Source: Solea solea (taxonomy: Eukaryota; Chordata; Actinopteri; Pleuronectiformes; Soleidae). From it: a stretch of 64,000 nucleotides of DNA. Within the stretch, counting starts at the first letter, position 1. Every line of letters starts with the position of its first letter. Under the pieces are notes generated by a model, which was given only the letters and a program-made list of their open reading frames with translations, made no database searches and was not told where the DNA came from. Made by a program: the position numbers and the translations under genes. The DNA lies in contig NC_081150.1 in assembly GCF_958295425.1 (NCBI RefSeq), positions 12,957,001 through 13,021,000 on the forward strand. The letters are read 5' to 3'. Positions 11,173-21,245 of the stretch are shown one piece after another.

Positions 11173-12930
11173 TAGGCGAGGGCCATTTTAAAAAAAACGA
11201 ATATTTTTGCTTTATTGGAATTTTGAAGCATTCCTTACCCAATCACATTACAGTATGTATATTTTGGCTAAACGTTTTTGATAACAGTAGCGTGTGTATT
11301 AGAGAAAATAACCGTATAAGACGAGTTTACGTTTAGAAGCTAAAATGTTTACAAATCTACAGTGTGTCTGTCTCCCCCTGGCGACGCACCAGAAAACTGC
11401 ACTCAGCCAGGAAATTCAAGACAGCTTTTTATAATTATCCTCAATTGCAGATATTCTCATTTTTAGATATCTTGAATTACGTGTCAGATAGTCAGAATAT
11501 CATTGTAGTCTGAAACTGGAAATAGATCGCTCTACAACTTAATTGTTTAAATATATAATGACAAACCCTATACACATTAAAAACTTAAGTAGTTTTAATT
11601 ACGGATATATGTGACTAGTTATCTTTGGCTAGTAAAAATGACGTCACATCTTCAACTATAAATCATCCTAGTTCCGACTGGTTAATGGCGTCACAGATAT
11701 ATGTTATGCAAGTAAGACTGTTGTCCAGCAAAGGGCGCTAACTACATTTCTGACGAGATTATATAAGATTTATTAGGCGCTGTTCACCATGAGTGGAAAA
11801 TAAATCGAATAAAACTTAATTTTTATTGTATTCTCAGAACGTATGTATGCATGTGCGTTATTCTGTGTTAAGACTTAACTATAAATTGATTAAATTGCAA
11901 TTTTCCAAAATATTAGTTTACCCTGATTTATTCCCATTTATACATTAAGACATGTATAAGAACTCATTAAGACATTAAGAAACTCAGCGCTAGTGTGGAA
12001 CAGTCCATTTGGCAGCAACTGCATGTTTGCAAACCTTCCTCTCAACCTCTGTCAGGTTGGAAGCTAATGCTACAGCAGTCCCACACGAGGAACCAAACGT
12101 TAGAATTAGCCACTTATACGGTTTTACTACGTCTTACTTTGAAATACAACATTTTAATTTAGTCAGTTTTCATAAATATTATTATTATTATCATTATTAT
12201 TTTCAAACATACCTGTAGAAGAAGTACTCCACTTTCTCCACCACGACAATCACACTAACTTAGTTTTTCTCCGCCGCTATTTCCACACTGATGATTGGTT
12301 GGAGTTTATATCAGAGAACCAATCAGTTGCGGCTGGAGATAATGATCTGCCCACACAGATCGTTGTAGTTGTAGGTAGTTGTAAACTGTCGGGGTTTTTT
12401 TTCGTTTTTTTTTTTTTTATCAACCAGTTAATGTTTTTTTTTTTTTAATCTCAAGATTTACACTTTAGCTTAAAATTCGTCTCACCCACTGTATTTTTTT
12501 ACAGGTCATTTTAAGTTACTTGTTTTGTCCCATATGAGCAAATTTGTTGCTAATTCTCTTGCTGTGATTTTGTAACGTGTCAAGAAAAGTTCTATACAAC
12601 TCAAGTTTATTATTATTATTTGTGTAAGATATTATTTTGTTGCCAAGGGCAAGAAGTTCTTACGTCCCCTTCACTCTAGCCTTCAAAATAAGAGGGAACT
12701 AAGAGGGTTCCGGTCACTACAACATCCTGTCAAAACCTTTTACATTAACAATATACATTATTATTATTGGAATTTGAATCTGATTAATACAACCAGGCAA
12801 CTAATAAAGGATGTTGTTGGAATGGTGGTCATCAAAACACATTCTCGATTTCAGTCTAAGTCTTATTTTCCTACGCAAACATAGACAAGCCAAAAACTTT
12901 ATTTAAACTTTAATTTTGAAGGAATATGAC
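11173..12930. other. U2 to DYNLT1 spacer
   Basis: No gene was recognised. The stretch contains a palindromic CRE (TGACGTCA, 11639-11646) and an inverted pair of CCAAT boxes (TGATTGGTT at about 12291 and AACCAATCA at about 12318) in a patch richer in CpG. The rest is AT-rich with several poly(T) runs (12395-12445). Confidence 0.4.
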
Positions 12931-12989
12931 CGGAAGTTATATTTTCGGACTAACCGGAGTCACTTGATGCTTCCGTTAGAGATAAAACC

Positions 12990-14519
12990 ATGGACGAGTA
13001 TCAAACAGAAGAGGAGGTAGGCGTCATACTTTTAACTATTCCTCGTGTATCTTTACTGCAACTGTAAACGTTTTCTCTGTGTCCCGTCGCTGTGAAACGG
13101 TTTGATTTAGCAGCTGCTCGGCTAACCTGCTAGCTTAAACTGCACTCTTTTGTTCTTCACCCACAGACTGCGTTCATCGTTGAAGATGTGAGCAAAGTAA
13201 TTAAAGAGGTAAAAATCATGTTTTCCATTGTTGTAATATGTTGTCATATTTGTCTGCTCAGTGATACTCTTTAGCTACCAACTTTTGTGTTTAGCGACCG
13301 TCGGTTGCTAAGGAACGCAGACGGTTGCTAGGCAGCACCGAAAGCCCCCACACTGACTATATTTAAATTCAGTAGTTTGCTGATAAAGTTATATTTTATG
13401 GCACATAATGTCATGTATTTATATCATGTATTGACATGTATCATAACATTTATTTCATTTAATCGTTTTAGTTCTGCTTATTTATTGATATTATTAGTAT
13501 TTATTTAGTTATAACTCTGCCTGTGGTTTCTCCTAAAACTTTTGAAAAAGTGATTCATTGGTTCCTATTTTTGTGCAATTTCTATTATTATTACTACATC
13601 CAACCTAGTCTTTGTTTGCATAAATTAAAATGTGTGTGTGTGTGTCTGTGAGTGGAGGTGTATCTTTTGTGTTAGTTAGTTAGTTTATTTTGGTCACAGG
13701 TATGCACAAATGAATGCGGCTACATTTGTGTTGACACATATTAACACATTATGTGTGTTTTATGTGAAGCTCACCTGGCTGTACAACAGAGATTGATTGT
13801 GTGATTTATTGTCGTTTACTGTATTTTTAAGGCTAACCCTCATGTGGAAGATGAAGTGCTAGAAAATGGATGGATGAATGGATGGATAAAGAGAATAACC
13901 TTGTGGGTGTAGATCTGTTCTTAATTCCAGTTTGTTGTGTCTGTAGTCAGTAGAAGCCGCCATAGGAGGAAGTACTTACCAACACAGCAGAGTAAACCAG
14001 TGGTCCACATCTGTAGTGGAGCAGTGCCTCAGTCAGCTCAGCAAAATGGGAAAGCCTTTCAAATATATCGGTATGTTTGTTTTCTCTCGTCAGAAAAAAA
14101 AAATTGTTGTAAAAAAAGTTGGTATTAAAACTGAGTTTTTGTTTTTCCCCTCAGTAACCTGCATCATCATGCAGAAAAATGGTGCTGGTCTACAAACTGC
14201 TAGCGCCTGCTTCTGGGACAACTCTACTGATGGTAAAATCAAACACTCCTCTGTATAATAAAATACACTCTCAATATTTGTTTTTAACAGTTTGTCACAT
14301 TTCTGCAAATGGAAAACTAATATTTGGCAGCAAATATTAGTTTAGTCTTGAGAAGGGTTGTCTCTTAGAGAGTCACAAACTGGTAGCATTAAATGCATAA
14401 ATGCAGAGGTGATGCTGTCACTAACTCAGTGTTTATTTCATTAAACAGGGAGCTGTGCAGTGAGGTGGGAGAACAAGTCCATGTACTGTATCGTCAGTGT
14501 TTTCGGCCTCGCCATTTGA
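12990..14519 (+). CDS. dynlt1: DYNLT1, dynein light chain Tctex-type 1 (complete, 5 exons)
   Basis: Exons 12990-13016, 13167-13208, 13947-14070, 14155-14232 and 14449-14519 join in phase to give 113 residues, the same length as human DYNLT1 as I recall it. The product runs [17 protein letters not shown]... to ...[12 protein letters not shown] and keeps the strongly conserved [20 protein letters not shown] and [17 protein letters not shown] segments. The family forms homodimers that bind the dynein intermediate chain and cargo, and also has dynein-independent roles in actin and neurite control. An ETS-type site (CCGGAAGT, about 12930-12937) lies 55-60 bases upstream of the ATG. A match to the RFX X-box lies in intron 2. 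The poly(A) signal AATAAA is at 15098-15103, about 35 bases from the poly(A) signal of the convergent TMEM181. Confidence 0.97.
13303..13336. promoter_or_regulatory. RFX X-box-like pair in DYNLT1 intron 2
   Basis: GTTGCTAAGGAAC (13304-13316) fits the X-box consensus RYYNYY-N-RRNRAC at every position. A second half-site run, GTTGCTAGGCAGC, follows about 20 bases later. RFX factors control ciliary and dynein genes in vertebrates. Binding is an inference. Confidence 0.45.
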
Positions 14520-15097
14520 ACCCACTGCTCACTTTTGTAATCAGATTTTTACAAAACACGCCTCGGATGTAGGTTATGATCCAAGAAAAAAATTATTAGA
14601 TTTCAGTGGTGATCCAGATTCAGGAAGGTTTTTTAAAAAAAAACATGCATTATACAGGAGTTATTTTTTGTTTTGACATCTTCATTAATACTCTGCTAAA
14701 AATGTGAAAATGAGCCAGACAACTATTTGGCTTGACGTTATGTTAAAACTGAATGGCCAGTGTAAAGATAATAAGAAAAAAGTAACCATATTGATTACTT
14801 ATAAGCTTTGCTTTCACTACACAGATCTCTTGTCCAAAATGGGGTTTCACAGAATAACAGCAAGCTGATTTATAGTATTAAAGGGACTTCATAATTCCAT
14901 GTTCAAATGCAGCAAATACAGGGGTGTTAATTATGACACAAAACAACAGCTTTGAGGAAAAGTACCTGTGCGCATCTTCTTGAAATGTCAAAAAAAGGCA
15001 CTTAAGTTTTCAAAAGATTTATTTTTTGAAAAACTTTGCATCGAGTTTGGCCTTCTCAGATTCATTCATGAAGTATAACTGTATGTTCTTTTGACTG

Positions 15098-15103
15098 AAT
15101 AAA
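15098..15103 (+). terminator. dynlt1: DYNLT1 poly(A) signal
   Basis: AATAAA about 580 bases after the DYNLT1 stop codon, the only canonical hexamer nearby on this strand before the TMEM181 3' end. Confidence 0.7.
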
Positions 15104-15135
15104 ATTGATTTAAACACTATGGGGTATATACAGAC

Positions 15136-15141
15136 TTTATT
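15136..15141 (-). terminator. tmem181: TMEM181 poly(A) signal
   Basis: TTTATT on the plus strand, AATAAA on the minus strand, about 1.2 kb after the TMEM181 stop codon at 16332-16334. The cleavage site about 15-25 bases on would fall next to or inside the DYNLT1 3' end. Confidence 0.65.
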
Positions 15142-16331
15142 GTATGTGAAATGACAGCGTGGTACATGTACACATTTTCTCATAAAATAAGAAAAATCTC
15201 AAAAAAATGTCTAACATCATAACTCACAATTACCTCATTTGACCACCTCAAATCAACATGTTACATTCACTCTGACAAATCAGGTATTTACATGATTTAA
15301 GACTGCAGCCCATTTATGTAAAGACAAGGCACCATCTTGATTTGAATCCACATTGAGATTTTAAAACTAGGAAAACAATTGTTTTTTGCCACTTGTATTC
15401 ATGGCAGAAAATGGCAAAGGTAGGATCCGAAAAATGTCCTTAAATAGTCGTGATTTACATAAGGCAAAAACTATTTGGCTAATGGTATAAATACCACATG
15501 TGCAGGGATAAGAAATGATCACTTTCTAGATCAGTAGTACATTAACACAACATCATTAGAAATCCATGCAGTTAATCAAAATGTGTCCAAGTAATCAGAT
15601 AATACAGTATCAAATGTCACCACCTTGCAGCAAAATAAATACAGTTAACATAAAAGTGAAAGGAGTGCAATAACAAAGCTGCTTTCAACGAAAAGCTCTG
15701 GTAAGGAGTGGCTGAAAATCAGTGGCACTGTGTCCAGTTAAGGCTCTTTCTGTATTATATTTAAAACACATTGTCACAGTCAGCACTGCTATTATGAACT
15801 CAGGTGGTCAGAGAACAGAGTGGAATGGCAAAAACAACACAGGATCGATTTAGAAAGACAAGAAAGCATTAAAAACAAAGTACTCGGAGAAATCCCCTAA
15901 TGAAATTAACACGTTTCCTGATTATTTTTAACTAATGATGTAAAGATAAAATAATCACATTAGTGAAATATCTGGCATTGTACATGTTTACATTGTTTGA
16001 TTTTATTCTACCGAGCCTGCAGCCATGTGATCATCCAGGTCACACGGTTGCAGGTTCACTTTCCTCCACAGATCCATGTTTACATAATGTAAACATTTGT
16101 TTTTCAGTGAGACTGGAAGTATAAACAGGAGGATCTTCAACTTTCAGTGAAATTACAGTACATTCAGTAGACATGGAACCCTTTTTTAAAAAATAGATTT
16201 ATGTACACTTAACAATATATCATTCAATCCAAATACTTGCTTATGTACACATACTGTACACGGGATTGATTGTTTTCATGAAATCTCGTGGTTTTTCAAC
16301 AGGAATACTGGAAAAAAGAAGAGTGGGAGCT
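15142..16331 (-). other. tmem181: TMEM181 3' untranslated region
   Basis: About 1.2 kb between the stop codon and the poly(A) signal, with no open reading frame of note. No conserved motif could be assigned by eye. Confidence 0.6.
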
Positions 16332-19300
16332 TCAGTCACTGTCGCTCTTGTCCTGGTACTTGGCAGTTGCTTTGATTGCGCGTCCATTTTGTAAAGGCAT
16401 GTCTTCATAATCGCTCCTTCACAAAGAGAAAACATCACATTACGCTAAATTAAATGTTCTACCACTGCACATACACTAAAGTTCAATCGGAATTCAAGTA
16501 CACTTTTTCAAGCGTTTCAAGAACAATCCGTCTTATACACTTACCCATATATTACTTCATCATCCGAGTCATTTAGCATGGAGAACGCAGGATTATCCTT
16601 CAACTGGGAGTCTGCGGAATTTAACACAACCAGGTGCAATAAATACAAAAGCTCATTATCACCCTGAAGAGTAGAGGAAAGATTAAGAATTGTCAGAGAC
16701 TGCATTAGTTACCATAAAGGGCATTTTTGGAGGGGGAATACACAAATGCTAATGTGTACAAGTAAAAGTTGAGAAGGCCATAGAAGGATAAAAATTCAGC
16801 TGGTATGTCTGGAGTTAAGGAATAATAGCTCACTCATGTGTCATGTTGCACAGTTTAAAGTTTTGGTTAACATTGTGGTTTAAAACAAATAATATATACA
16901 TATATAGAGAAAAGGATATAGTTTTGATAATGAGTAGAGAGTTCAGCCACAAAGTTGTTCTGGAGAGCCTTGGCACCAAACCTCAGATAGAGAATAATCA
17001 TGCTGGAGGGGGGGGGGGAGAAAAAAGAACAACATAAATCAATCAGATCGAAAGAAACCAAACTCTTCAAAGAGCTCTTCCCACTTTTTTAACATGTTTT
17101 GTAAATTTCCATTCAACAGACCTTATGATGAGCACCACAAATGTCAGTACCGTCAAAAACTTGAGCCGGAGATCTACAGTTTGGTAACACACAGCAAATG
17201 AGGGTTAAAATGAGCGGTAAAATGTTGTTACTGAATCAAATAAAGAGAGGCGTGGTTTGGTGTTATACCCGAGTACGGCATGTTTTTGAGTTCAGAACAA
17301 GCTCTGACAATGAGGAAAATCAGGTAGAGGATGTAGAGGGCAACCACAACCAGGAAAAAGATCTTCATGCCCTGCAGAAATAACAATGGATATTATTTAT
17401 TGATAAAGGACATAAACAAAGTGTCTGGTCGAAATATACAGGTGTCTTAACATTTGTTGTATTTTGGACAACTGGACAACAAGTTGCCATATAAAAAAAC
17501 TGCTAGTTTATGAATTTATACCGAGTTGTTTTGGCGTACATCATTTAAACCGTCAACCTGATTAAATGATCCAACTGGTATCCAAGCATGTCTTTAAAAG
17601 GCCAAAGTCTCACCTGAAAGTTCACGATATCCACTTTGTACTGATATGTAGGATCCTTGAGTTCATTGACCCTGAAAAGTCAGACAAAACGAGTAGATCT
17701 TGTTCAGTCCTGAGCAGAGACTGTATATAAAAGTGGACGTAGTCTGGTTTGAAAAATGAACCCTAAGGGAGTCATTGAGGTAGTTGCTGGTGACGTCAGA
17801 CTTACGTTTGCCAAATACCCAGTGTAACCGCTGAGAGCCACAGAAGACCGACAATGATCAACTTAGGCAGGTAGAACGTCAGGAACTTTCTCTCACCCTG
17901 TGGAAATAACACAAACTGTTTAAAAACAAAACAAACAAAAAAACAAGACTCATAGTAGAATTAGCGGGGAATCAATAATACTGGACCCACCTGAACTCTG
18001 ATGCCATGGTAGACACAGAGCCAGAAGAGTAAGAGAGCACACAGGAACAGAGCCTGAAAGAAATCATCCAACGTCCCAGGGAACCAGCTGTTGACCAGGA
18101 ACGACAGTGGGAAGAATGGATCTGAACAGCAAAAAAAGCAACACCATCAACCTGAACGTCTTAAAATGTAACATTTAAACTTTATTTGGGTGTAAAAAGA
18201 GCTACTGTAGCTCAGTAATGGCTTACAAGTGAGACAGTGGAAATACAAGCACATTCATAGATAAAGGAACAATAATAAACTCACCGTTGTAGAGTAAAAG
18301 CAATGGGAGCAGGATAGACATCCATTTCTGCTCGATGCCCCAGTCCCTCATCGAAAACTTCCTCAGAGAATGAGCAAACAGACACTGGAAAAAAAATGAG
18401 AGGGAAGTCAGTAACAGTAGATTTCATACATATAGATAAAAGAAGTCCTCATGTAACCACCTCTCTTACCGTCACCATGAAGGTCAGCACCACAAAGACG
18501 AACCGGAACCAGATCTCTACTTGTGAGAAGGTGGGATTATACGTTTTCCACTGAACAGGAAAGGAGGTAAACCAGAGAACAGGAAGGAGGTAAACAAAAA
18601 AACTTAAGAGCTCAAGCTATAAAATAAAATCCAGTACTGAAACAAATACAGACATTAGAGTTGGTTTTATGAAATTGAGAAAAATCCTGTTGGCGTTTGT
18701 CACCTACCACAAACTTAACCTTGAGTTCAAACGTGATGTTTTCAAGGTCCTTGAAACTGACCACAACCTGATACTGGGTGTAGTTCAAATATCCCAGATG
18801 AAGCACAATAATCTCCTCACATTTCTGTCAGGAGACAAAAAAAAAAGATGCATCTCTGTCAGTTCACTTAATGATCTAAGGCCGTAGCAAAATCAATACA
18901 TTTGATTCCATTAATAAACTTTTAGGAAGGTATTTGTAGAGATGAGCAACATTTCTTCAGTAAACTGATGCCACATGGTGGGTATCTTTTAAAAATATTA
19001 ATTGTAGCAGCAGAAAAAGCAATTCATCTCAAGTGGTATTTATGAAATGGATTCATTTCCGGTTGAGACAAATTATCTGTATATTGCAAGATGGATGAAA
19101 TGGAAATGCGTTTGGTGTTTTTTTTTGTCTGTTTGTCTGTGTCTAATATTTTCTTCAGTTGGACGTCAGGATGTGTGCGACCATTTCCATTGGTTGTTTT
19201 TTTCTTGTTTGATGTCCCCACCTGCCTTCTGTCTGACCAAACAGGAGACGCTTGATCGTATGATAATTTTCACATCCTGTGTTGCTACACCTGCACTGTA

Positions 19301-20796
19301 TTTTGTTTCTTGTCTTTTTTGTTTGTATGATAAATGATATTTCATGTACACACTATGCTGCGCCTGTCGCTGCTGCCTGACTACATGATTAATGACAATG
19401 AAGAAAAAAAGACAGAGAGAGAGAGAAGGTTGAGTTGCTGATTGACACTCACATTCCCGCAGTGCAGCGTTCGGGATTTCTGGTGCACTTTGTTAATGTG
19501 CATCACGCTGGCGTCCTGCATCACTCCCTTCAGTTCCACGTTGATTTCAAAAGGCTGCCGAAAGTCTCCCACTGACACACAGAGAGCAGCAACAGTGAGC
19601 CATTATTAATGAGCCGCAGATGTTTATACAGCATAATAACAGATAAACTGTCTGTGAAATGTCACGCGGAGACGCCCTCCTCATTAAACACAGTGAACAG
19701 CTGTCATCTGTCACTCAGTGGGTGACCTTACTATTGCTGTTTTCGGCCTGCATCACACAGGTGAGCCATAGCTGCTGGTTGTATGTGGTGAGAGGAGGAG
19801 AAACTAGGATGAAGGGCCCCGTCTGAAAACATACAGTTAATGACATCAGCAAATATGTTCATCATTCAATCAATGGCGTCATTAAAATGACATTCAAGAT
19901 TACCTCTTTCCCGTTATAGCACATAGCAACAAACACGTCATAAAGCCGCGTTTAACCTTTAACACAGAAAATACTGCATACCCACAAAAAGGTCAGAAAC
20001 TCGACTTATAAAAACCACTCTTATCATCACCAAACACATTTAAACACCGAACACAATCAGCCTGATCATCTAAACAAAGAACAAACATGTCTGCTGGACA
20101 GCAGAGACTCCACAGGCTTTTTATCACTTTACAACCTAGATTTGACTCAGTGATTACAGTGAATTTACACTTCTGTGTTACCTATATTTTTATTCACACA
20201 GAGCTTGTAATTGAAGATATATACAGTACTATAAAAACAAATAATCCACAAATAATAATCCAATAATCTCGGACATAACATTCACAGCATTGTATTACGT
20301 TATGATGATACACCTTAATATTTTGGACAAAAAACTCCAAAGACTGACAATAAACTCACACCTACATAGAAATGTCTTACCTTAACTGAGGCATTTTTTA
20401 CCAATAACTGATCACCACTGTGCTCTTGCTCAGCAATGACCCGAGGACCTACAAAAAAGGAAGAATAGTGATATTTTTGTGTGCCAGTGTGGCCCTACTC
20501 ATTCACATGATTAAACTTAAACATACAACTCTAATACATATACTGATATACAAAAAAAAACACAAGTGCAACAATAATGAAGAAATTTAAAAGATAATGG
20601 CACACCGACTCAAGGTTAGTGAGGTTAAAGTGTTGGTGCATGTGAACTGAACATTACTGATCTTTGTGTTCATTAAAAGTCATAGTTAAGTTCAGTATTG
20701 ACTGTGTATTACATTTAAAATGTTGACCAAACAAATCAAAGGATTGACTACTCTGTACATTATTACAAGGATGTTTCCAACATCATGTCAGTGTTA

Positions 20797-20831
<35 letters not shown>

Positions 20832-21214
20832 TATATTTTATCTACATAGAACATAAAATTAACTGAATTTCAATTAGATAACAATTACTGCTTCAGTCAA
20901 AGTCAGAGGTCTCAAACTCATGCCCTCGCCCTCCCATACGGAGTAGCTGTTTGTTCCCACACAGTTCCTAACCAGACTGAACATCATGTGGCCCCCAGGT
21001 CATTGCAGTTTGAGACCCCAGGCCTATGTGTTTGAAATTAGAGCAGATGGACTTGTTTCACAGGATTGTGGTGAACAACACGAATGGTTTTTCCCTCTTC
21101 CAAAAGTGTGCACGACAGAAAAAAGAGTCGCGGAACTATTTAGACAGAAGAGGATGGTCTTCATGTATTAAAGATTGTTTATCAGTGCTTGATAACAGCA
21201 TGTTCTCCATGTGT

Positions 21215-21245
<31 letters not shown>

